From positions 1-7,408 of the forward strand of contig CALICZ010000043.1 in NCBI GenBank assembly GCA_938049075.1: DNA of 7,408 nt. The letters run 5' to 3'. Origin of the DNA: an uncultured Candidatus Saccharibacteria bacterium (GTDB taxonomy: Bacteria > Patescibacteriota > Saccharimonadia > Saccharimonadales > Saccharimonadaceae). A program made the translations under genes and the position numbers. Each line of letters opens with the position of its first letter. Position 1 is the stretch's first letter. The notes beneath the pieces are model-generated. The model searched no databases, was not told the origin of the DNA, and worked only from the letters and a program-made list of their open reading frames with translations. This document shows positions 1 to 4,996 of the stretch, in pieces.

Positions 1-878
1 CCAGGCTGTGGTACCGACCCACCGCCAATCAGCGATGCGCGGCTTGCTGTGTGGTGCGGCGCCCGAAATGGCCGCGCTTGGACGCTTTGGTCGAGCGAGA
101 GACCAGCCAGGCTGTGCAGCTTCGTTACGGCCAGCTGTTCATCTGGAGTCAGAGGCGGCAAGAGGCTGGGCAGCGTCTTGGCCAGCATCGACTTACCAGT
201 GCCGGGTGGCCCAGTGAAGAGGATGTTATGGTGGCCCGCTGCGGCGATGGTGAGGGCGCGCTTGGCTTGGGCCTGGCCGTAGATATCGTCGAGCAGGGGT
301 GATGACGCGGGTGTTGTTATTTTATCATCAGTGGGTGATGGCTGGTAGATTGGCAGCGATTTTTCGCCCTTGAGATGGAGGAAAAGTGTTGTAAGATCTG
401 GTACACCATAGAGCCTTACCCCTGATACGAGTGAAGCTTGGGCGAGATTATCCACAGGCAAATAGACGGTGTTGTAATTATTATCACGAGCTGCTTCGGC
501 AATGGTAATGGCACCTTTGACTGGGCGGAGTGTGCCATCAAGTGCTAGTTCACCAGCAAAGACCGCCCCAGCCACTTGCTCGGGCCGGAGCTGGCCGCTG
601 CTGGTGAGGAGGGCAAGGGCAATCGGCAGGTCGTAGTGTGTGCCATCCTTGGGTAGCTCGGCCGGTGCGAGGTTGATGGTGATGCGCTGGGCTGGATATT
701 CCAGCAGGGAGTTGGTGATGGCGCTGCGTACTCGTTCGCGCGCTTCATCGATCGCTTTGTTGCCCAGGCCAACGATCTGCAGGGCGGGCAAGCCCTTGGT
801 CATGTCGCTCTCGACATCAATCATATGGCCAGCGAACCCTACGGGCGCAACCGACCTGATTTTTGCGACTTTGTTCAT
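1..878 (-). CDS. comM: ComM/YifB-family Mg-chelatase-like AAA+ ATPase, 5' part (runs off left edge)
   Basis: The minus-strand frame from ATG at 878 gives 292 residues with no stop before the window edge; the family is usually about 500 residues, so roughly 58% is present. Residues 1-170 match the N-terminal ChlI/Lon-protease-like fold (VESDMTKGLPALQIVGLGNK, then EARERVRSAI and INLAPAELPKDGTHYDLPIA). After a linker near 175-195 the AAA+ domain begins: DIYGQAQAKRAL at 198-209, HNILFTGPPGTGKSMLAK at 217-234 (Walker A, Lys229, Ser230), and FRAPHHTASRASLIGGG at 271-287, a family signature. Walker B lies off the edge. In naturally transformable bacteria ComM is a hexameric helicase that helps branch migration of incoming single-stranded DNA; the same role here is inferred from family. 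The start was chosen because the family alignment begins right after it; no Shine-Dalgarno sequence precedes it, and a -10-like box sits 9 bases upstream. It is divergent from ssrA. Confidence 0.95.
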   Translation of the reverse strand, partial: MNKVAKIRSVAPVGFAGHMIDVESDMTKGLPALQIVGLGNKAIDEARERVRSAITNSLLEYPAQRITINLAPAELPKDGTHYDLPIALALLTSSGQLRPEQVAGAVFAGELALDGTLRPVKGAITIAEAARDNNYNTVYLPVDNLAQASLVSGVRLYGVPDLTTLFLHLKGEKSLPIYQPSPTDDKITTPASSPLLDDIYGQAQAKRALTIAAAGHHNILFTGPPGTGKSMLAKTLPSLLPPLTPDEQLAVTKLHSLAGLSLDQSVQARPFRAPHHTASRASLIGGGSVPQP

Positions 879-887
879 GCTGTTTAT

Positions 888-916
888 AGTTAAGCATATT
901 GGTGAGGACTGTGCAA
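888..916 (-). promoter_or_regulatory. Candidate comM promoter giving a near-leaderless mRNA
   Basis: On the minus strand TTGCAC (plus 911-916) is followed after 17 bases by TTAACT (plus 888-893), with TG placed as in an extended -10. TATAAA overlapping the next bases (plus 883-888) is an alternative -10. Either would start transcription within a few bases of the ATG at 878, which fits the absence of a Shine-Dalgarno sequence. The -10 is a poor match to consensus. Confidence 0.35.
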
Positions 917-932
917 ATTGTTTTGGTATGAG

Positions 933-950
933 TTTGTATGAGCTTACAAA
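933..950. promoter_or_regulatory. Palindrome TTTGTA-N6-TACAAA, possible operator
   Basis: A perfect 6+6 base inverted repeat with a 6-base spacer lies 55-72 bases upstream of the comM start, just upstream of the candidate -35. Its size fits a dimeric repressor or activator site. TTTGTATACA at 971-980 resembles one arm. There is no evidence of which protein, if any, binds it; chance occurrence in AT-rich DNA is possible. Confidence 0.25.
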
Positions 951-1124
951 TCTGTGAGAATACGATTTTGTATACAGAGATGAGAAAAAGAGCGCTGCGA
1001 TGGAGATGAGGGCACTTTGGCGCCGTGAGATAATCTGGGGCTTAAACCTCTCCAAGAGAGCCAACCTCATGTTGCTCATAGTTGCAAGATCCAAGCTACG
1101 GGAGGTTATACATGAGCAAAACCG

Positions 1125-1133
1125 TGCTATAAT
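1125..1133 (+). promoter_or_regulatory. ssrA promoter (extended -10)
   Basis: TGC followed directly by the perfect consensus hexamer TATAAT (1128-1133) forms an extended -10 element. Transcription would start around 1140, a few bases before the mature tmRNA 5' end at 1146, leaving a short leader for RNase P to remove. No good -35 hexamer is visible 16-18 bases upstream, as is common for extended -10 promoters. Confidence 0.75.
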
Positions 1134-1145
1134 ATGTGCAGACGT

Positions 1146-1549
1146 GGGGCTGATATAGCGTTCGACGTTTGGACTTTGTCATTGTATTCTGCGAATCGGA
1201 TATGCACGACACGCATAGATATAACTGCAAAAAGTAAAGTTGCAGCAGCATTCCGCAGTGTTGAGAAGATCTTCGCACCTTCCAAGACCGCCGCGGTTGC
1301 ACTCGCCGCTTAGTCTGGCGATCGCTATGAGGTGCATGGCAACAGGGCATCTCGTAGTGTCATAGCTATGTTGCTTGCTCTCCTGGTGGCAGCGGCACGA
1401 GGAGAGGACATATACCGCGCAACGATAGGCTGTATTTTTGGTTTGTTTCTGATCGGCCTCGCGTTGTCAAACACATAAACAAACCTACATTCGTAGACGA
1501 ATACGAGGGCACCAAGCGGACCCGGGGGCAGTACCCGGCAGCTCCACCA
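1146..1549 (+). ncRNA. ssrA: tmRNA (transfer-messenger RNA), 404 nt
   Basis: tmRNA rescues stalled ribosomes by trans-translation with SmpB, adding a degradation tag. The 5' end GGGGCTGAT...TTCGACG (1146-1166) matches the conserved tmRNA start, and the 3' end is CAGCTCC-A-CCA (1539-1549), with CCA encoded. GGGGCTG pairs with CAGCTCC as acceptor stem. GTTTGG 1167-1172 pairs with CCAAGC 1512-1517, and GTATTC 1184-1189 with GAATAC 1499-1504, forming helix 2. GGTTTGTT pairs with AACAAACC in the 3' pseudoknot region. The tag frame starts at GCA 1227, preceded by TAACT as expected for a resume codon, and ends at TAG 1311. The stop is enclosed by a helix-5-like stem (TCGCC 1303-1307 with GGCGA, plus TGCAC with GTGCA). 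It is one-piece, not permuted. The T-loop is atypical (see findings). Promoter and terminator flank it closely. Confidence 0.95.
1227..1313 (+). other. tmRNA proteolysis-tag reading frame (28 residues)
   Basis: Codons from the GCA resume codon at 1227 encode a peptide that begins AKSKVAAAF and ends TAAVALAA before TAG at 1311-1313. The ALAA terminus is the usual recognition end for ClpXP/ClpAP-type proteases. At 28 residues the tag is longer than the roughly 8-15 usual in most bacteria, although long tags are known in mollicutes. It contains several Lys/Arg and little acid, unlike the E. coli tag. The first Ala is normally donated by the charged tmRNA itself, and the GCA here is the first codon read from the tag frame. 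Confidence 0.9.
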
Positions 1550-1560
1550 TATAGGAGATG

Positions 1561-1590
1561 ATTGCTCACCAGGTGTGGGCGATTTTTTAT
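1561..1590 (+). terminator. Intrinsic terminator of ssrA
   Basis: A 9-base-pair stem (1561-1569 with 1575-1583, two G-U pairs) closes a CAGGT loop and is followed by a run of T to 1588. It starts 11 bases after the tmRNA CCA end, which fits a monocistronic ssrA transcript trimmed at its 3' end. Confidence 0.8.
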
Positions 1591-1685
1591 TGCGCCACAA
1601 TCCAGGGGGCTGCATACGTACAAATCACAAACACTGCTGCGAAGTATCGCCACAAGGCACCTACTAGCCAAACCTCTCTCACCAA

Positions 1686-1718
1686 AAAAACAACCACCTG
1701 CGAGTAGTGGTTGTTTTT
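1686..1718. terminator. Strong bidirectional hairpin terminator
   Basis: A perfect 12-base-pair stem (1686-1697 with 1707-1718) with a 9-base loop combines a GTGGTTG core with A/T arms, so both strands end in a T-run: five T on plus, seven T on minus. It could back up the ssrA terminator, or end a minus-strand transcript coming from the right. The longer T-run favours the minus orientation. No gene immediately to its right on the minus strand is convincing. Confidence 0.8.
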
Positions 1719-2033
1719 GGATGTGGAGTTTTCGTATGTTTGTTTATTTTTGGCCTCTGCATAATTTTTTTATTCAGAAGCTACCCTTATGATATGGGAG
1801 AAAACTGCTTGTGTCAACGATTTTTGGCAATATTTTTGCGTAAAAAATACCACATCGAACAGACACCCTGGTTGGCCTCATATCGCCAAAAAACTGCGTA
1901 ATAAACACAACACGAGCAATGAAATACAACAGAGGTAGCATACAGTACAGAGCCAAAAACGAACAAAAAATTATTGCAATATATACAACAAAAATGCCTG
2001 TGCACAACTCTCGAAAGTACAGAGGTGCAAGAG
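1719..2033. other. AT-rich, A-tract-rich gene-less stretch
   Basis: No reading frame here has a ribosome binding site or protein-like composition. The stretch contains many A/T runs of five to seven bases, often as TTTTTGG or its complement CCAAAAA (near 1714, 1748, 1821, 1884 and 1953), including TTTTTGGC near 1822 and GCCAAAAA near 1883 as an 8-base inverted repeat. Such tracts may bend DNA. Hydrophobic minus-strand frames here look like the antisense of A-rich DNA rather than genes. Confidence 0.5.
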
Positions 2034-2192
2034 ATGAGCAAGCCGCCAATGTTCGCGTGGGTGAGAAAGAGGGTGGCGAGGCAATGTTTTGCGATAGTTC
2101 GCATGATAGTGATGTCGCTTGTGCTTTGCGTTGGTGCGATGTATGGCAGCGGCAAACGACCTGTGGGTTGGTTGAGCCACCATAAGCAATAG
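2034..2192 (+). CDS. Possible 52-residue membrane peptide, unknown function
   Basis: ATG at 2034 is preceded by AGAGGTG at 2021-2027, a six-base match to the anti-Shine-Dalgarno sequence with ideal 6-base spacing. This is the reason for choosing this start over an in-frame ATG at 1974, which has no binding site. The product has a basic N-terminus (VRKRVARQ at 10-17), one hydrophobic segment at about 18-38 (FAIVRMIVMSLVLCVGAMYG) and a short polar tail ending SHHKQ. This suggests a single-pass membrane peptide with the basic end inside. Base composition rises in G+C exactly where the frame begins, and codons are G/C-rich at third positions. A frame from 1919 overlaps it in another phase but lacks a binding site. 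I recognise no family; it might be a toxin-like or regulatory small protein, which is speculation. Confidence 0.42.
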   Translation: MSKPPMFAWVRKRVARQCFAIVRMIVMSLVLCVGAMYGSGKRPVGWLSHHKQ

Positions 2193-2193
2193 C

Positions 2194-2216
2194 CGCTCGA
2201 TGCCTATCGTTGAGCG
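2194..2216 (+). other. Short hairpin just after the small ORF
   Basis: CGCTCGAT (2194-2201) pairs with ATC (2206-2208) and GAGCG (2212-2216), giving 8 base pairs with a 3-base bulge and a GCCT loop. It follows the TAG at 2190-2192 directly. There is no T-run after it, so it is not a standard intrinsic terminator, and it overlaps the next candidate -35 box. Confidence 0.35.
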
Positions 2217-2239
2217 CCGAAGTCGAAGATCATTATAAT
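2210..2239 (+). promoter_or_regulatory. Candidate promoter TTGAGC-N18-TATAAT
   Basis: TTGAGC (2210-2215) and a perfect TATAAT (2234-2239) are separated by 18 bases. Transcription would start near 2246 and run into the hairpin-rich segment, with no protein gene for about 480 bases. This is one reason to suspect an RNA gene or long structured leader there. Confidence 0.5.
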
Positions 2240-2335
2240 AAAGCGTGCCGCATACAATAACCACACCGCAAGCACTGCTGGGGTTTTGCAGCTCAGCCTC
2301 AAAATGCATTGACTTACCATACCGCTTGTGCTAAC

Positions 2336-2656
2336 GTAGAAGTAAGCTTTGACAAACACAAACACCCAAGAAAAAACGGAAAAGCTTACCCTACATAACC
2401 CAACATAGCGTCGCCATTGGCGCACACCAGGCAGCGGCAGAGCGCAGCACAGCGCTGAGCTTTGGCACTGCCTGCGCTCCGCCAATACTATAGAGTACCC
2501 CCCAAGTAGAAGTACTTTTGTCATCGTTGGCGCTGACGCGTGGTGGCCTCGTCTATATGGCGCATGCCTGAGGCGCACCACTTATGCTCCACACTGTGGG
2601 GCACCTCGGCCCGTAGCGGCTGCCGGGCGTCCTAATTATATATCTATAGAGGACGC
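2336..2656. ncRNA. Candidate structured RNA or switch region (hairpin series), strand uncertain
   Basis: No protein gene is convincing here, but inverted repeats are packed end to end. (1) GTAG 2336-2339 and GTAAGCTTT 2342-2350 pair with AAAGCTTAC 2381-2389 and CTAC 2391-2394. (2) A nested stem of four helices: 2416-2422/2480-2486, 2429-2434/2468-2473, 2438-2443/2459-2464 and 2445-2448/2454-2457. (3) 2492-2498/2512-2518. (4) 2540-2550/2570-2581, 11 pairs with one bulged G. (5) 2586-2592/2596-2602. (6) 2609-2613/2624-2628. (7) GCGTCC 2627-2632/GGACGC 2651-2656. I looked for the conserved cores of RNase P RNA, SRP RNA, 5S rRNA, T-box and common riboswitches and saw none. Plus-strand transcription is suggested by the promoter at 2210-2239; a TATAAT on the minus strand (plus 2635-2640) would read the other way. 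It could instead be regulatory DNA or pairing by chance in GC-rich sequence. Confidence 0.35.
2627..2656. repeat. Inverted repeat GCGTCC-N18-GGACGC around an AT-rich core
   Basis: The 6-base arms flank 18 bases that are almost all A/T and contain -10-like hexamers on both strands: TATAAT on minus (plus 2635-2640) and TATAGA on plus (2645-2650). This is the layout of an operator over back-to-back promoters, although no good -35 partners are spaced correctly (TTGCAG on minus is only 15 bases away). Confidence 0.4.
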
Positions 2657-2712
2657 TGCAAGCGCGTTGCTTTGTGTGGCTGCTCGGGCTTCTCACCAGG
2701 CGGATTGCTTGG

Positions 2713-2718
2713 TATAGT
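2713..2718 (+). promoter_or_regulatory. Candidate extended -10 for a leaderless mRNA of the 2726 gene
   Basis: TTGG then TATAGT (2713-2718), with TG one base before the hexamer, forms an extended -10. It ends seven bases before the ATG at 2726, so the start codon would coincide with the transcription start. No Shine-Dalgarno sequence is present, which agrees with leaderless translation. Confidence 0.45.
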
Positions 2719-2725
2719 GATAGAT

Positions 2726-3103
2726 ATGTCTCGAAGAATCCTGCTTGCCAGTGTGAGCGCGGCTGCAGCGGTGCTGCTGGCGATTGTGCTGCAGACCACC
2801 ACGCCAGCGACGATCCACCCCTTGGGGATCGTGCTGGTCTTTGTGCTGTGCTATGTGGTAATGCTGGGGTTGCTAACGTGCCTGCTGGCGGGTATTGCAG
2901 CGGCGCTGCGGCGTTGGCTTCCCGAGGCGCAGCGGCGAGCAGTGACGCTCAGCTTTCGGCGCTGTTATTATTTTGGCTCGGTACTGGCGCTAGCCCCAGT
3001 GCTGCTGATTGGGGCGCGCTCGGTGGGGCGTGGTGGCTGGTACGAGCTGGCACTGGTTTTTGCGTTTGAGGCAATTGCATGTTTTTATGTGGCAAAACGG
3101 TGA
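2726..3103 (+). CDS. Four-helix membrane protein, unknown function
   Basis: The 125-residue product starts MSRRILLASV and has four likely membrane segments: about 4-23, 32-57, 80-97 and 104-122. Basic loops (RRWLPEAQRR at 62-71 and FRR at 77-79, then ARSVGRGG at 97-104) suggest the central loop is cytoplasmic. No catalytic or binding motif is evident, and I recognise no family. The start at 2726 was chosen because a -10 box lies just before it; the frame stays open further left to an ATG at 2672, but that would add a Gly/Cys-rich piece across the promoter. G+C-rich third positions match the neighbouring real genes. The next gene starts 35 bases after its stop, so the two may be co-transcribed despite a -10-like box between them. 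Confidence 0.8.
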   Translation: MSRRILLASVSAAAAVLLAIVLQTTTPATIHPLGIVLVFVLCYVVMLGLLTCLLAGIAAALRRWLPEAQRRAVTLSFRRCYYFGSVLALAPVLLIGARSVGRGGWYELALVFAFEAIACFYVAKR

Positions 3104-3112
3104 TAGAGCGCG

Positions 3113-3118
3113 TATACT
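3113..3118 (+). promoter_or_regulatory. Possible -10 box (TATACT) ahead of the 3139 gene
   Basis: TATACT sits between the stop at 3103 and the Shine-Dalgarno sequence at 3123-3130. Transcription from it would start near 3125 and cut into the ribosome binding site, and no -35 box is visible, so read-through from the upstream gene seems as likely. Confidence 0.25.
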
Positions 3119-3138
3119 AGGCAGAGGAGGACGGTTCT

Positions 3139-4128
3139 ATGCCACGAAAAAAATTAACCCCAGCAGCGCCCACCGCGCCAGAGACACAAGCGACATCATC
3201 CCCAAAGAAGCGCGCGATGCGGCGTTCCAAACAAAAATCACAACAATCACGATCTGTTGCAAAGAAGACAACAAAGGCAAATACGACCTCTGTTGCGCTA
3301 GCCAACGCACCAGCAAATAGCGAATCGCAAGCTGTCGTAGATAATACATCACCTAGCCGCACAGACACACCGCCATCGTCAGCTAGCCCTGTTGCACATG
3401 CGACAGCCCACCGCCGGCCAGTGTTGGAGGCGTTTATTGCGACGGGAGCAGCAGGAATGCTGATGTATGCTGCGATGGTGAGCTTCTATGGTGCACTGAT
3501 GGTGGGGCAGGTAGACCGCACGTCACCAGAGCGGATGGCTGGCTGGCTCATCCTGGCGTGGTGTGTGAGCTTGGTAGTGCAAGGGATCAGCACGCTGATG
3601 CAGCTCCACCGGACAGATCATTATATACAGCGGTTCCTTGCCTTACTCTTGGTGGCGGGTAACCCAGCCGCACTCATCATAAGCGAATGGCTATACAATT
3701 TGTTCTTTGTGAGCCCTGGACAAAAGGCGGTTATATGGATAAACAGTACAGTCATGCAGGTAAGTACCGTCATCGCTGTGTTCGGCTCCATCTACCTCTG
3801 GTACTTATTACTCTGTACGAAGCGGACAATCGCGCCGCGCACTGCACCTGATGTGCCCGCTACAACATATGCTCGTTTGATGCGACGTCGACGTATCGGT
3901 CTCTGGCTGATTGTGACGGCATTTGTACTTCCGGCTCTTGCGCAGTTTTCGGGGACGTTGATGCTGATGAGCGGCACAAGCCGAGGTACTACGATCTTTA
4001 CGTCAATACTATCGTTTTTGGGCATGATTCACCTTCTCTTTATGATCGCTGGCATGATCTTGATTGTGCCATGTATCGTCATGCTTATCATTGGTATGGT
4101 TCTTGTGGCAAACAGCCAGCGCGAATAA
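3139..4128 (+). CDS. Polytopic membrane protein with long low-complexity N-terminus, paralogue 1
   Basis: The 329-residue product has a strong ribosome binding site (AGAGGAGG at 3123-3130, 8-base spacing). Residues 1-92 are rich in Ala, Thr, Ser, Pro and Lys, with basic clusters (PRKK, PKKRAMRRSKQK), and are probably disordered and cytoplasmic. About six or seven membrane segments follow: near 97-122, 134-154, 165-190, 200-225, 253-277 and 286-325. Landmarks shared with the next gene are RRPVLEA (92-98), GWL..AW (135-141), HRTDHYIQR (157-165), GSIYLWYLLL (216-225), a basic patch RLMRRRR (246-252) before GLWL (254-257), and the end VLVANSQRE. The positive patches between helices fit the inside-positive rule. 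I recognise no known family or active-site motif; transport, envelope or signalling roles are all open. The next gene begins 41 bases on, so the pair is almost surely one operon. Confidence 0.88.
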   Translation: MPRKKLTPAAPTAPETQATSSPKKRAMRRSKQKSQQSRSVAKKTTKANTTSVALANAPANSESQAVVDNTSPSRTDTPPSSASPVAHATAHRRPVLEAFIATGAAGMLMYAAMVSFYGALMVGQVDRTSPERMAGWLILAWCVSLVVQGISTLMQLHRTDHYIQRFLALLLVAGNPAALIISEWLYNLFFVSPGQKAVIWINSTVMQVSTVIAVFGSIYLWYLLLCTKRTIAPRTAPDVPATTYARLMRRRRIGLWLIVTAFVLPALAQFSGTLMLMSGTSRGTTIFTSILSFLGMIHLLFMIAGMILIVPCIVMLIIGMVLVANSQRE

Positions 4129-4169
4129 TCAAGCACCAAAACTACCGCCTAACAGAGGAGAACCACCCC

Positions 4170-4964
4170 ATGCCAACGCAATCCATCGCTACAACTACTG
4201 CAAAACAGCATAGCCACACAGGCACATCTGATGCGTCTGCGCCGCCACGTCGTCCATTGCTTGAGGCGTGGGTGATTGCTGGTGGGGTGGGGATGATTGC
4301 CAATGCAGCCATCGTATGTCTGCAGGGCACGGTGCTAGCGAGTGGCCTGACAGTGGTGGAACAGGTATTTGGCTGGCTACTCGCCGCTTGGAGTGCGAGT
4401 ATACTAGTGCAGAGCGTCATCACGCTGCGGCAATCGCACCGCACCGATCGGTATTGGCAGAGGATTGGAGCGCTTGGCTTGTTGCTGGTGAATGGGGCTC
4501 TATTTATTGTGGGTTGGCTCAGTGGTGGTATACTGCACACCCCTGTAGGGTTAGTAGCTAATAATACAGCAGTTCTCATGAGTAACATACCGAGCTTCAT
4601 TGGTTCGCTCTACCTCTGGTATGTATTGCTTGGTATGCAGCCAGTGATACCAGCAAAACGTAATGATGTAGATGATACGACGCTCAATCAAATGATGAAG
4701 CGCAAGACTGGCCTCTGGCTGATGATTGCAGCAGCTGTACCGATGATGGCACTGTATGGTATGCTTGTGTCGATGCTTTTTGGTGTGACTAATTTTCTTA
4801 GTGCACATTGGCATGTTTTGAAGACTCTTATCAATGAACCGACACTACTGGCGATGGGGATGGTGGCGTCGATCGTGATATATGCCGGCATCGCGTGGTT
4901 TGTCGTATCACCAGTGATGGCTGTCGCTGGCTTCATCCTTGTTGCGACGAGTAAGTATGAGTAG
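4170..4964 (+). CDS. Polytopic membrane protein, paralogue 2
   Basis: The 264-residue product starts MPTQSIATTT at 4170, behind AGAGGAG at 4154-4160 with 9-base spacing; an in-frame ATG at 4071 lies inside the previous gene and has no binding site. It has a short Ala/Thr/His-rich N-terminus (1-26) and about seven membrane segments: near 33-58, 66-86, 98-119, 139-155, 180-205, 224-243 and 243-260. It aligns with the preceding protein through RRPLLEA (27-33), GWLLAAW (68-74), HRTDRYWQR (90-98), GSLYLWYVLL (145-154), MMKRKTGLWL (175-184) and the closing FILVATSKYE. The pair therefore arose by tandem duplication; divergence is considerable outside these motifs, so the duplication is not recent. 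This copy lacks the long Lys-rich tail of its partner. Function is unknown, and the two could form a heteromeric complex, which is inference. Confidence 0.88.
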   Translation: MPTQSIATTTAKQHSHTGTSDASAPPRRPLLEAWVIAGGVGMIANAAIVCLQGTVLASGLTVVEQVFGWLLAAWSASILVQSVITLRQSHRTDRYWQRIGALGLLLVNGALFIVGWLSGGILHTPVGLVANNTAVLMSNIPSFIGSLYLWYVLLGMQPVIPAKRNDVDDTTLNQMMKRKTGLWLMIAAAVPMMALYGMLVSMLFGVTNFLSAHWHVLKTLINEPTLLAMGMVASIVIYAGIAWFVVSPVMAVAGFILVATSKYE

Positions 4965-4996
4965 CCTGAATCTTAGGGCTCTTGCTTTATCTCACA

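Noticed and set aside
448..456. Perfect DnaA-box consensus TTATCCACA
   Set aside because: It lies inside comM, encoding part of PVDNL, and no further boxes or a DUE-like cluster lie nearby, so it does not mark an origin.
879..1145. Frame open upstream of comM for more than 66 codons, with in-frame ATGs near 1078 (minus)
   Set aside because: The encoded extension has no likeness to the family, crosses the promoter region and continues antisense through the tmRNA promoter, so it is open by chance.
1774..2049. Hydrophobic minus-strand frame of 91 codons starting at TTG
   Set aside because: The hydrophobicity comes from T-rich antisense of A-tracts (Phe/Ile/Leu/Val), it has no ribosome binding site, and its start overlaps the better-supported small ORF on the other strand.
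1919..2185. 88-codon plus-strand frame overlapping the 52-residue ORF
   Set aside because: It has no Shine-Dalgarno sequence and a composition lacking any pattern; the overlapping frame at 2034 has a clear ribosome binding site.
2204..2581. 125-codon minus-strand frame
   Set aside because: It has scattered Cys/Arg/Ser composition, no ribosome binding site, and runs across the nested hairpins; composition looks like an antisense shadow.
2240..2656. RNase P RNA, SRP RNA, T-box or a common riboswitch
   Set aside because: On both strands I found no GAGGAAAGTCC or ACAGAA core, no GGAAGGAAGCA loop, no T-box GGTGGNACC, and no TPP-type CTGAGA element; a divergent member cannot be excluded by eye.
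2672..2725. Longer start for the four-helix membrane protein
   Set aside because: It would place the extended -10 box inside the gene and lacks a binding site.
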